DNA of 64,000 bases, taken from contig NC_053046.1 in NCBI RefSeq assembly GCF_003473485.1, positions 35,355,332-35,419,331 on the forward strand, given 5' to 3'. Below the pieces are notes generated by a model. That model was not told the DNA's origin and did no database searches. It was given only the letters and a program-made list of their open reading frames with translations. Each line of letters starts with the position of its first letter. The first letter of the stretch is position 1. Of this stretch, positions 1 to 10,893 are shown piece after piece. Position numbers and translations under genes: made by a program. Source of the DNA: Medicago truncatula (lineage: Eukaryota > Streptophyta > Magnoliopsida > Fabales > Fabaceae).

Positions 1-700
1 GGCAGCTAAGAGAAATTTTCATAAGAAACAACCTACTGGAAATTAGTTACTACCACAAGCAAATATTGTTGGTTATAAGTGATTAGGACTTTGTAGTTCA
101 TATGGTGCACTTGGGAGATATTTTTCATGTATTGGACCCCTTTTGCATTATATATTTATTTATTTATTTATGTCGCAACTGCTGATCCAGCTTGTAAAAA
201 TCTGACTATTAAAACAGATTTTTTCCCCCTTTGTTAATTTATTGTTTTTTGTTGCTGTTAAAACATAGGCATTGTTTGGAATACAAATCCTTTAAGTGGT
301 TCACTATGCACCATGTCATTTTTACAATGTTAAAGTTTTCTAGTTTTTGCAAATTATAAATGCAAAATCTCACGAATTCAGATCCTAAACAGCTGCTTTA
401 TGGTATAGCAGTTGTATGGGAACCGTCAAGGAAGGTGAGGCCATAGAACTTCTTCAAGCTCTTCAATGAGCTAAGGAGTTTGGATTGTTTATTGTTATCA
501 TTGAGTTAAGGGTAAATCTTGTTCCCTCTCCTTGCATTGCTCAAAATCAGCAGAAAGCCTTTCCAAGAAGTTGGCATTGTGAAGGAAAAAATAGAATTTG
601 GATTCCGGTAGAAATTTCATAATGTAATATAATTCAGTCATTTGGTAATTACAACACCTTTTTTCTTGCTTACTTCTAACTCAAAATACTCTTAGCATAA
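1..700. other. Left-edge non-coding DNA
   Basis: No gene could be supported here. The stretch is AT-rich, with stops in all frames at short intervals. The first 500 bases could be the 3' untranslated part of a gene lying outside the window, because they are somewhat less AT-rich than the following DNA, but no reading frame proves it. Confidence 0.3.
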
Positions 701-1390
701 AGTACTTGAAGAATAGAATTTGCATAAACGTACATAAAAGTTTATGTAAACATACTTGAATTGAGTTTGAGTAAACCCTAGCAACCCAGAGTATACATGA
801 CTTCAAAAAAGGAAAAACAAAGTGTATATATGGTACATGAAATAAGTTTATGTAAACACATTTGAACTATGTTTACGTAGTTGAGTTTGTGTAAGTGTTC
901 TCTAGCTGAGTTTGAGTAAAATCTAGTAACTCATATTTGAACTAAGTTTATGAAAAGGCAAAATTATAATTTTAATCTTTTAACTTAATTTCAGGCAATA
1001 ATTTGGTCTTTTATCTCTTTTTTTTCATTTCAATTTTGTCCTTTTTATCTATTTGCATATGAATTTTTAAGCTTCAAATTCATGACTTTATTTTCTTATG
1101 GCCTCTCAATCTTTAAATCTATAATCTTTCATTTATCTTTGTTTATGAATATTTTATTTAAAGATTATAGATTAAAATTATAATTTTGACTTTATAAAAA
1201 TGTACTTGAACTGAGTTTAGACAAATGTGCTTGAATTGATTTTAAGTAAAATAAAATCTAATAACTTAGAATGTTCATGAATTAAGTTATGTAAATGTAC
1301 TTGTAACAAAAAAAAAGTACTTCATATAAGTTTGTGTAAATCTATTTGAAATGAGTTTGACTAAGATCTAGAATCACACTTTTCTCATGA
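700..1390. repeat. Degenerate short repeats upstream of SCL30
   Basis: The motif TTTGTGTAAA/TTTATGTAAA followed by ACTTGAA and TGAGTTTGAGTAAA recurs many times in loosely repeated units, often ending in ATCTAGTAAC-like words, with a non-repeated insert near 960-1190. The units are too diverged for a simple satellite. They look like decayed tandem copies of a unit of roughly 60-130 bases. No coding frame is kept. Confidence 0.5.
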
Positions 1391-1610
1391 ACTAATTTAT
1401 TCTCTAAGAAAAATAAAATTTAAAATAATCCATGATATTTTCATATTAATTTACAGAAAAAATTGTGAATGACCAAACTCAAAAATTTCAATAAGAGGTG
1501 TGTAAATTAAAAAAATTCCCTCAAAAAAAGAAAGATAATTAAAAATATATATATAATATTTACTTATGAATGAAACGGTGCGTTTGGAGTGGTCACGTGA
1601 AATCTAATCT

Positions 1611-1617
1611 AGGGTTT
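1611..1617 (+). promoter_or_regulatory. Telo-box (AGGGTTT) upstream of SCL30
   Basis: CTAGGGTTTA lies about 260 bases before the SCL30 start codon, and a second AGGGTT lies just before the ATG (near 1855). Telo-box motifs are common in promoters and 5' leaders of plant translation and RNA-processing genes. A CT-rich leader follows at 1650-1690, and CAAG|GTAAC near 1733 may be the donor of a 5' UTR intron. Confidence 0.4.
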
Positions 1618-1870
1618 AAAATAGGTTTCTCAGATGAAAAAACAAACACATTCTCAACGCTTTCTTTTTCTTTTCTATTCTTTCCCGTGCATACGAATTT
1701 TTTGGTACTTTTCTCTCTAATCACTCAAATCAAGGTAACAATTTTCTAAATTCATAATCTTTTTCATCATTCCAATCTTTAATTCGTTTCAAACAACACT
1801 AAACACATTCGAATTCACGCTAATTTGCATTAATTCTTTGTTAATTTTGAAATTAGGGTTAGGTTAAGAG

Positions 1871-4800
1871 ATGCGGAGGAACAGTCCAGGTTACTACAGT
1901 CCTCCACGGAGAGGATACGGCGGTAGGGGTGGCGGTGGAGGTGGTGGTGGTAGGAGGGGATATGGTGGTGGTGGTGGAGGTGGTGGTAGACGTAGAGAAA
2001 GCAACAATGGAAGTCTTTTGGTGAGGAACATTCCTTTGGATTGTAGACCTGAGGAGCTGAGAGCGCCGTTCGAGCGATTTGGACCGGTTCGCGATGTTTA
2101 CATACCGAAGGATTATTACTCTGGGTGAGCTAACATTTGTGATCAACTCTGCGTAATTATTCATATTTATTGTTTGTGTTTTGTTGTTGTGTGTTGTTTG
2201 TTATGTTTGTGTTTTTCAGATTTGAGTTAGATTTGACAGGTTGATTGTTGGGTTGGGGTGGTCTGTTCTGTGTCATGTCTTGGTGTTGGGCCCCCTGTTT
2301 TCTTAAATTTACGATTTTGGTTCCCTATTTTATTTTTCATGACTTGGGTTCTTGCGAATTATTTTTTGGGATTTTGGTTTCTGTAATTGTTTTATTGTAC
2401 TTTTGGGCGCTGTTTGGATTAACAGCTGATTTGCAGCTTAAAGCACAAATGCTTATGTATAAGATATTTCTATAGCAGAATGTAAAATAAATTGAAATTC
2501 TTTTCGTAAAATTTATAAGCTATTTTCATTAGATATCTTGGAGAACTTATGAAAATAAGCTGAAAACAGTTTATGAACAGTGTCACAAGCTAAAGCAACT
2601 TATTCCAATAGATAAGTTCATATAAACCAATCCAAACAGGCACTTGGTCTCTTAGTATTACGGTTTTTCCAAACTTTTGGTCCCCAAAAATCGTTATGTT
2701 GGAGACCAGAAGTACTTAAAATACTCAAAATTGAGGGACCAAAGTCTGAAAGTGCAAGGACTAAAACTGTAAAAGATAATATGCGGGGAGACCAAAATTG
2801 TGAATTTGAAAATAGATGGGACCAAAATGTAATTTTTTTTTGGTTTATAAGTTTAAACTTTTGCATTATGAATTAATTTTGACTGGTTTGTCAGGGGGTA
2901 TGTTGGTTTGAAATTGAAGTTAAAACAAGCCCAAGCCCCACATTTGAAGAGAACTACTCACTCTTTAACTTGTTGGTTTCCAAGTGTGTTAATGTCATAC
3001 CAAGATAGAGAATCTATATAATTACGCAACTCAATGAATACAAGTTTCATGCAAGTTGGTTGGTTGTCCTATTGAAGACTTTGTGAGGAGGTTTTTTTTA
3101 TTTTGTGGTTGTGGGAAGCTTTGAATTCAAGTGATTATAAATACAACAAGAATGTTGAAGAATTTTTCAAGTCACTTTACTACTTGAATGTAAAGATAAG
3201 GCCCAGTCACAACTAAGCTTTGGATTTTAGCGGCTTTAGTAATTCAGCGTCCACTGCTGTGTGCATGTCTCAAGAGAGCCATTAATAGGTTGTCTAAAGA
3301 AAGCTATACTATGTAATGTGATTTGAGGTGGTTACTGTGGTATGCGAAGTCTGCCTAATCAGCATTTTCTGCAGTCTTTCTCTGCCAATATTTTTGTAGC
3401 AGTGTTAGAATGAAGCTCTGTTTTTTCCCGTACAGACAACCTCGAGGCTTTGCATTCGTGCAGTTTGTGGATGCATATGAGGCCTCTGAGGCGCAGTACC
3501 ATATGGACAGACAAATTTTTGCTGGAAGGGAAATATCTGTTGTTGTGGCTGCAGAGACAAGAAAAAGGCCAGAGGAGATGCGTCATAGGACTAGTAGGTC
3601 CAGGTATGTCTTTTGATTTCTCTGCTTTGTCTGCCCTCATGTAGAAGATTACAAATCTGTAGTATATCTTACTTTGTCACATTTAAAGACCGCCCACCAA
3701 AAAAAAAAGTCCATTTATATGTATTTGCATGATTTTTGTATTTTACAGAGGACCAGGAGGGAGCTATGGAGGGCAAAGGTCTTCCTACCACGGTAATATT
3801 ACTTTTACAAATTGTATTAACTTCTTGAAACCTATACTGAGCACACCTAATGCTGTTTATGGCTGAAGCATGTTTTAGATGCTAGATATGAAATTTGTTC
3901 CACCTGCACTTGTGATGCATATTGTTCTTCCACCACATTAGAATTTGTCCTTTTTGCTTGAATTTGACAATAGAATGATAGTGTGTGACATGGGTGCTTT
4001 ATCTGAATTAATTTGACAATAGAATTGTGGCTTATTTAAGCCTATTTTGTATTTATGCTGATGTGAAGAAACAATGATGTATTTTTTTTCTCTCTATAAT
4101 GTCATATCCATGTATTTCGTGAGTAGGAAATAGTATTCAGACTGTGTCCTTGACCTTTGTTGTCATAGTATTGATGCTCCAGAGATTTATTGTCAGGATT
4201 CCCGCTCCTATACTAAACTTTTCTATGTGTCTAAAAGTTATTTAACTAATTGATTTTAGCTAGCCTACTGAAAACCATACTAGATATAACAGGATTGGAA
4301 GACTGATTTTTGTTGGAGCGGTAGATCTCATCAATGATTGTTGTGATGGGGATACATATACTGCTAATTTTTCAAGGCGTTCATTGGGGACTGCCAATTT
4401 TTAAGCTACTTTACTAAGAGTATGCATAGGTGCCATGCTTGAAGATATGCTTTTTCATATTTCTTGTTAAAGTCATTGGGCTAGTTTTAGGCATAGAGGA
4501 AGGGAAGGTGGGGGTACTCAGAACTATGATAGAAGTAGGAATGGTATGTTGAATGTTAACTACAGAAGTCAAAACACGAGTCTTTATTTATATTAATCTA
4601 TTACTGTATTACTCTACTAGACTCTTAATCCTAATGAAATATGTAAAAAATAACAAATCATGAAAGTAAGAGAATATGGAAAACTAATTTTAAGATAAAA
4701 GATAAGATGCTTTGGACATATTTTACAACACTAGATTCATCATTCATGGTGTGGTGAGGTATTTTTCAGATGCTATGACAGTTCTTTCTCCCATTCCTCA

Positions 4801-5865
4801 ACTTTCGTTGACCACGTTTAGTCTTTTGATGTGCTAAATCAGCTGCACTTTATAGTTATACAATTTTTCATTCATCTTGGTAAATGTTTTCATATATATA
4901 TATATACTCCCTCCGTCCCAAATTGTATGTCACTTTAGAAAAAATATTTGTCCCAAATTGTATGTCACTTTAGAATACCAATGAAACATTAATGTTACTT
5001 TTCCTATTATATCCTTAACTATTTATTACTCTTTCTTTTTTCAATTTTTTCATTTATCTTTCCTATATCATTTATTAAGGAATAATTTTGTAAAACAACT
5101 CATAATATCTCTTTACCACACAATATTAATTACATTTCTTAATATGTGTGAAATGCCCAAAACGTCATACAATTTGGGACGGAGGGAGTATGAAGCATTG
5201 TTTATATTGAATCTTAGTTCTTAGGTTGCCCAAATGTAATATGGCATTGCTCTGCATTTCTTACAAATACTTACAATTTTATAATCATGTCAAATCCATC
5301 AGGGCGTTCTCGATCTCGCTCAATTTCCAGATCAAGATCACCTCCTTATCACTCTGGTTCTAGAAACCGCTATCGCTCAAGGCAAGTTTCTTCAAATAAC
5401 TTCCTTTTATATGTTACTGAATCACGAAGTCATGGTTTTGAATTGATATATGCCAGGTCCAGGTCCTTCTCTCCTGCCCCAAGAAGGCAAGGTGACTACT
5501 CTGTTTCTCCTAGAAGGCATGCAGAACGCCCTAGATCACCTAGAAGTCCTCCTAGAAGTCCTCCTGTGGAGCGAGATGCAGATCATAAACGCAGGTCGTA
5601 TTCTCCTCTAGGTTATGGCAATGATGTTGATCAGAATCAAAGCAATGGATATGCTGAGTGAGCCCATCTATTTTCTGTTTAGCTTCTTTAATTGAATGTG
5701 CTGGGTTCCCCTCTCTTGCGCTGTATGTTTATACTTTGTTCTGTATAAAGGAAATCTGTGTACAAATCTGAGGCGGATAGAGGCCCGTGGAAGTCATCAA
5801 GATCACCCCCAGGATCTAGATCTAGATCAAGATCTGTTGATTTGTCACCTAGACGTGGCAGATGA
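1871..5865 (+). CDS. SCL30: SC35-like SR splicing factor (SCL30 type)
   Basis: Serine/arginine-rich protein acting in pre-mRNA splicing in the nucleus. Exons read as 1871-2124, 3436-3603, 3749-3792, 5303-5381, 5457-5657 and 5751-5865; they join in frame to 286 aa, the family's usual size. The N-terminus MRRNSPGYYSPPRRGYGGRG plus glycine runs is the SCL30-type extension. An RRM follows at about residues 47-125, with RNP2 LLVRNI and RNP1 RGFAFVQF. The tail is an RS domain with many RS/SR and SP pairs, ending SVDLSPRRGR. Intron 4 (5382-5456) has a GC donor, intron 3 is 1.5 kb with a candidate cassette exon, and a further intron probably lies in the 3' UTR (5867-5950). Family assignment is strong; paralogue choice among SCL28/30/30A/33 rests on the N-terminus. 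Confidence 0.93.
2407..2642. mobile_element. hAT-like MITE in SCL30 intron 1
   Basis: Terminal inverted repeats CTGTTTGGATT and AATCCAAACAG bound a block of about 235 bases rich in AAGCTTAT-like words that pair with each other. Two further members of the same family lie at 40111-40356 and 46900-47175 in this window. No clear 8-base target duplication could be read, so the hAT assignment is an inference from the terminal sequence and size. Confidence 0.55.
4491..4543 (+). other. Candidate alternative (poison) cassette exon of SCL30
   Basis: Inside the 1.5-kb third intron a 53-base segment is flanked by a good acceptor (TTTTAG at 4485-4490) and a donor (ATG|GTATGT). It is open in the frame entering from exon 3, but its length is not a multiple of three, so inclusion shifts the frame and brings a TAG at 5609-5611 in exon 5. 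SR genes commonly carry such exons for autoregulation. It is a prediction; no transcript was seen. Confidence 0.4.
4907..5188. mobile_element. Stowaway-like MITE in SCL30 intron 3
   Basis: CTCCCTCCGTCCCAAATTG begins the element and its inverse ends it, flanked by TA on both sides, as expected for Tc1/mariner-type (Stowaway) MITEs. The left end contains a local duplication of the sequence around TGTATGTCACTTTAGAA. It ends about 115 bases before the exon 4 acceptor. Confidence 0.8.
5382..5456 (+). other. GC-AG mini-intron of SCL30
   Basis: The boundary reads TCAAG|GCAAGT...GCCAG|GTCC. Removing these 75 bases restores an unbroken RS run (RYRSRSRSFSP), while keeping them adds 25 in-frame residues without a stop. 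The donor context AG|GCAAGT is the usual one for GC-AG introns. Confidence 0.7.
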
Positions 5866-7337
5866 GGTAAACTGTTTAATGTTAAGAGTATATTTATTAG
5901 GATATCAGTTTCTCTGTTTAGAATCTATTTTGATGGTTTTATTCATGCAGGTTGCACTGCAGGTTTATTGGCAATGCGCATTTGGGCTTATGTATAATTT
6001 CTTCAATTTATCAGAAACATGTAGACTGCTTAAAAGTTTCGAATTGTTGTGATGGATGGATGTATAATCCTTAAGCTTGTTATTGAAATGTTAGCGTATT
6101 ATGATGGATGGTTGTATAATCTTTAAACTTGGTAGTGATGTGGGGCTTTTTGGACTTTGAACTTGTGTAATACCTATGTAACTGATGAATTGTTGAGGAT
6201 TTTAAGCTTTTATTTTTCATGTCAAACACTCTTCAAATGATTTCAACATAGTTAATGCAGTTGTACGTCAACGACTGGTAACTAACATAGTACTAGGTTT
6301 GCTAAAATGGTGATTTTGCATAAGCTACAGTGTTGGGATGTATGTTTTAGGTGTGATTGATACCTTCATCTTGTCTAAAAGAATGTATAATGCTAGCATG
6401 TGTTACAATCACCATTTTAGCATGGGCAAGTGGTTAATTTGAAGTAAAAAAAAAAATAGAATATGCAATGATGTAAGTTTCAACTGCTCAACAGAACCAA
6501 TTCTAGCAACCAATAAATGTTCTAAATCAATCATGTTGGACGAAGAACTTATTGTTGCAATTAAATTGGAGTTGCTTAACTCTTGATTGTTATGTCATCA
6601 GATGTGGTATCAAGTGTAACAATCTCATGGTTTCATTGATGTAGTAACTATAGGAACTCAAGTTTTACAAAATACGTCCATACCAATCAGAAATTATATG
6701 TTATAATATGTAGCCTATATAAAAGTCTTGTGACTGCTAGTTAGACTTGATTCGAGCGAGATACTCTGTAAGCATTTGTTCTAAATTTGTGTTTAAGGTC
6801 ATAAATTTTGTTTTAGGAATGTAAACTTGAGAATATTGCATTTCCGTGTGATAAAAACTAGTAAAGCTCAATGTTCAAGGTTACTGGCATTTTCTTCTCA
6901 AAAAGGAAAATCAGAAATGTTCCAAGGTTCCCTTAATTTTGTTATTTAGTAAAGCTGAATGTTTCTTGTAATGATGAGAAAACTCAAATGTAGCAAGCAA
7001 GTGATTATTGTACAAGTGAGGATCAGAAAATGGAAAACGCGTAATAGCATTGATTGATGACTTTCCATTTCTTACGTGGCTAACTAACAACTAGTATTTC
7101 TTTATTTGTTGGATACTTTCAGTTTCACATTCTTTGCCTTTGAAGGTAAGGTGGCTTTGTCTTTGTCAAATCTTCTAGTTACACACGTTTTTGTCATATT
7201 ATGGGTTGCTGATGTATATTGACTTTCACTTTTCTTCCTTCTATTAATTAGTACCAAAACAAAGAAACTTCTTCTATTTCATTTCTCCACTGTTGAGAGA
7301 GAAAAGAAGAGATAGAGATTTGAAGAGTGAGAAAGAG
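5866..7337. other. SCL30 3' UTR and spacer
   Basis: The first part (to about 6230) is the 3' UTR of SCL30, with a likely UTR intron 5867-5950 (GAG|GTAAAC ... TGCAG|GTTG). The rest is AT-rich spacer leading to the leader of the first C2 gene; AGAGAGAGAAAAGAAGAGAT-like purine-rich sequence at 7295-7335 is probably its 5' UTR. No other gene was seen. Confidence 0.5.
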
Positions 7338-10099
7338 ATGACAATTGGGTTCATGGAAGTGCTTTTGGTGAAAGCAAAGGGTCTTCAAGAGACTGATATC
7401 TTTGGTACAAAACATTTTTTTTCAATTTAGTTAATGTTTGCATGCAATGTTTTTCCTCAGATTTAAAACATTTTTTCTGATTCTAAATTTTCTTTTTTTC
7501 TTGGTTTATCTTCTGATCTGACATTTCAGATTTACATGCAAGTTGAAAATGCTATTTTTATCATCTTTTTAAAATGATTTTTTTTTTTTGTTGATAGCTC
7601 GCATGGATCCATATGTTCTGTTACAATACAAAAGGCAAGAGCACAAGAGCAGTGTTGTTCATGGTTAGTCCTTTTCCTCATTCTCTCACAAAGTTCATAC
7701 AATCTTGACATGAAATGTTAACTTTTTGGCATTTGTGTGTGTCTGTGTTTATGGTATCTTAAACCTTTGTCAAAAAAAAAAAAAAAAAAAAAACCTTTGT
7801 TAGGATTGATAGAGAAAGATAAAACTTTTAGTTGTTTTTTATCAATTGCCTTGTGTTTGTACTATGAAACAAAGACATCCGACACAGTACTGACACCGAC
7901 ATGTAGACATCAATAATAATTTAAGAAAATGAAATTGATTGAATGTAATCACATACATTAGGGTTGTGTCAGTCCTCGACATGGGCACATGGGTTAAGAC
8001 ATACACTTTCAATGTGATGTTGAAGACAGCTGAAGTGAATGGTGGAGTATTTCAATTTCAAATCACATGCCATTGATTGTTATTATTTCATTTTCATAGA
8101 TTAAGTTTTATAAGTGGTTAGATTTGCTTATTTAGTTCATGATTCGACGGTGGAACCATTAGTTAAATTGGTTCAAGATAGTAAGTTAGTTAATCTTCCC
8201 TGACGGGTACAAGGATTAGTATAATGATTTGACATACACTTGTACTCAGATTTTTCTGCTGTGATATTGAAAGAGTAAAAGTGAAATAGGAAGATATTTG
8301 TTAGGTTAGGTCTAATCTAGGGGGATGCAGTTCATGTGTGAGTCGTATGCTGCTGTAATCTATTCCTTCTGCATTTCTTTTCTGATTTCTTGTGGAGGAG
8401 GGGGTTGATAAAGCAAACTGAATAACTATTTTTTTATAAAGGAATTGAACATTTTGTGGTTAAAAGCTTAGAGCTAAAGAATCTGACACTATCACGCATA
8501 AGGGTTACCCCAGTTGTCACACATGGATAAATCCACACATTTCATTATGAAGTGGCATGTTCATGGAATGAAACAATTTTCATCCCTGTGTGCATTCCGC
8601 TTTTTCAAGGAGATGGGAATAGCAAAGTAGATGTTTTTCCTTATGAAGCACTGACAAAAACACCGAACACTAGTTACTCTAATCATACACACTTGGTAAT
8701 ATTTTGAGAAAATCGAAGAGATTGAATGTAACCACATACGGCGGTGTCGTATTAGTGTCTGACAGACCGGTGCTACATAGGTAGTCCTTTCTTCTTCCTT
8801 TTCCAACTGCTCCACTATATGTAATTTGAAGGATCAAAGTTACATACATGCAATGGACCAGTAAAAGTTAACTTCTGCTTAAGTGCTAGTATCTTTATCA
8901 ACAGTGGATATCATATCACTAGAGCCATAAAGAAATTCAAATGCTAATAAAAACCTGAGATAAAATTTCACTACAATATAGTTTTTTTTAGTTGCTTAAC
9001 TGGTGTATTAAATGATGCAGAGGGGGGTAGCAGTCCTGTATGGAATGAGAAATTCGTATTCAGAGTGGAATACCCTGGATCAGGAGACCAATACAAGCTC
9101 AATCTTAAAATCATGGACAAGGATGTTTTTTCTTCCGATGATTTTGTTGGTCAGGCCGTGTAAGACTTCAATTGCTTCATAAACTAATTGCATCAGTCAT
9201 GAATCATGATTAGTTTCTCCGATTAACCAATTCAAAAATGCAGTTTCATTCAATGTTGCTAAATAATAGCTATACTAGCAGGATTGCATAGTGAAATTTG
9301 AACAAATTGCTATTGTCCAGCTATACGCTTGTTGAATAGCAGTTATACGCTTGTTAAATAGCAGCTATAGCACTATTGCAGTGTTTTGTAGCAGAATTTG
9401 AGCAAATAGCTATTGTCGTGATCTGCAATTGGCAACACTCTGCACATATGAATAAGGGTGACAAAAAACCCTAAATGAGTAGGACATTACACCAGAGTCA
9501 TGATTCATTAAAACTAGATCATATAGCACACAAGTGCTTTTTTATTTCTTAACCTGATAATTGATAATGGGTATTGTTTTCCTGTGTCCAGAATCTATGT
9601 AAAGGATCTATTGGCGGAAGGAGCAGAGAATGGATCAGCTGAGCTTCGTCCTCGCAAGTATAGTGTGGTTCGAGCCGACAATTCTTATTGCGGTGAACTC
9701 GAAGTTGGTATAACTTACACTCGAAAGGTAAACATTTTGAAGTTAATAGCTTGAAATTGCTCAAATTTCTTGTTATGTAAACAATTGTTAAGAACGTGAT
9801 TTTTGAGTTCACAGATATAAAAAGCCCTATTTATGATTTCACAATGATAAATTTGAAATTAATCTAGTCAATATCATGTTATGATGTGTTTGCATTCATG
9901 GTCGGGTTGCATGTTTGGCTGCTGCTACAATTTGTAGCTTCCTAATTTTCACTGTCAATTACATTGGAACGTGAGCAAACTTATGCTAATGCTAAACCAA
10001 ACTTATGCTTAATATTTTCTCTAATGTTCTTGGAATTCATCACAGGAAAATGAATATACTGACGATGACATTGGAGGATGGAGGGATAGTGAATATTAG
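7338..10099 (+). CDS. Small C2-domain protein (elicitor-responsive ERG3 / 16-kDa phloem protein type)
   Basis: Single C2-domain protein of 153 aa, a family that binds membrane lipids, often with calcium. Exons 7338-7404, 7598-7663, 9021-9159, 9592-9727 and 10046-10099 join in frame. The C2 fold runs from about residue 4 to 130: MEVLLVKAKGL strand, loop-1 acidic residues in ETD...MDPYV, then KIMDKDVFSSDDFVG carrying the loop-3 aspartates. The C-terminus is short and acidic (YTDDDIGGWRDSEY). The ATG is chosen because translation starts directly at the first C2 strand, as in relatives. A tandem paralogue lies about 8 kb downstream on the same strand. Intron 2 (1.36 kb) holds two direct copies of a dispersed repeat. 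Ligand or partner cannot be told from sequence. Confidence 0.9.
7872..7995. repeat. Dispersed repeat copy A in C2 intron 2
   Basis: Contains GACACCGACATGTAGACA, GATTGAATGTAATCACATAC and TGTGTCAGTCC. A second copy with the same order of words, more diverged, lies at 8647-8780 in the same intron, so the two are direct repeats about 0.8 kb apart. The family is GC-richer than the surrounding intron. Its class is not clear. Confidence 0.5.
8647..8780. repeat. Dispersed repeat copy B in C2 intron 2
   Basis: Direct copy of the 7872-7995 repeat: GCACTGACA, AACACCGAACAC, GAGATTGAATGTAACCACATAC and GGTGTCGTATTAGTGTC occur in the same order. Divergence suggests separate old insertions or an old duplication. 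Confidence 0.5.
9290..9440. repeat. Repeat with internal GCTATA/ATAGC words in C2 intron 3
   Basis: The block carries repeated TTTGAACAAATTGCTATTGTC / TTTGAGCAAATAGCTATTGTC and two copies of GCTATACGCTTGTT or close variants. It resembles short high-copy plant repeats built around ATAGC words. No terminal repeat or target duplication was defined. Confidence 0.35.
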
Positions 10100-10557
10100 T
10101 TCATTGTGCAGTGCAGCAGATGTAGGATTTGGAATGGAAGGTTGAAGACAAGCATTTTCATTAACATTTGAATGTGCATAGAATTTGAAATCTCTTCTAA
10201 TGGTGGTTATGTGTTGTAAGCACTTGCAATTAACTGAGATCGTTGTTTATGAGTTTCATCTTACAATTTGTAATCACTCAATGAGTTAATCATATGAGCA
10301 TTAATTGGAATTTTGGTATTTGACTAAAAGCCTGAAATTATCGTTTTCAGATTAGAGTTTATGTCAATATTCGTTTGGTACAATATGATGGTGAAACTTT
10401 GGAATCATCTATCTATCTACTTTGAAATCATCTATGTAGCGGTGAAATATTCTCTCAATAATGTATATTCTTGGACCATTTTGAAACTTTGGAATCATCG
10501 ATCTACTTATGATCATGTTTTTGTTTCAATTAGAAAATTACATCTTCAAAATATTTA

Positions 10558-10884
10558 GGCTTAATTGCACTTTTAATTGCACTTTTGGACCCCTATCTTT
10601 CAAAAAGTTGCGGTTATGGACCCATAACTAATTTAAATACAAAACAGCCCCCTACGTTTTGATTCTTTGGCAGTTTTGGTCCCCGAAGGCAAAAAAATAA
10701 TAAAAAATTTGACACGTGGCACCTCACTTAGGGTGCCACGTCAGCGTTGACCGAGTCAACAATGGACTGGGGGTCCAAAACTACTAAAGAATCAAAACAT
10801 AGGGGGCTGTTTTGTATTTAAATTAGTTAGGGGTCCATAACCGCAACTTTTGAAAAGATAGGGGTCCAAAAGTGCAATTAAGCC
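10558..10884. mobile_element. Mutator-like MITE with 9-bp target duplication
   Basis: A 327-base element begins GGCTTAATTGCAC and ends GTGCAATTAAGCC. The two arms pair over more than 100 bases, including GGGGGCTGTTTTGTATTTAA and its inverse. Flanks carry a perfect 9-base direct repeat AAATATTTA (10549-10557 and 10885-10893), the size made by Mutator-type transposases. The left arm has a local duplication of TTAATTGCACTTT. It contains no gene and lies about 450 bases past the C2 stop codon. Confidence 0.85.
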
Positions 10885-10893
10885 AAATATTTA

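Noticed and set aside
1859..2164. Minus-strand 101-codon open frame over SCL30 exon 1
   Set aside because: It is the reverse complement of the glycine-repeat and RRM coding region and has threonine/serine low-complexity content.
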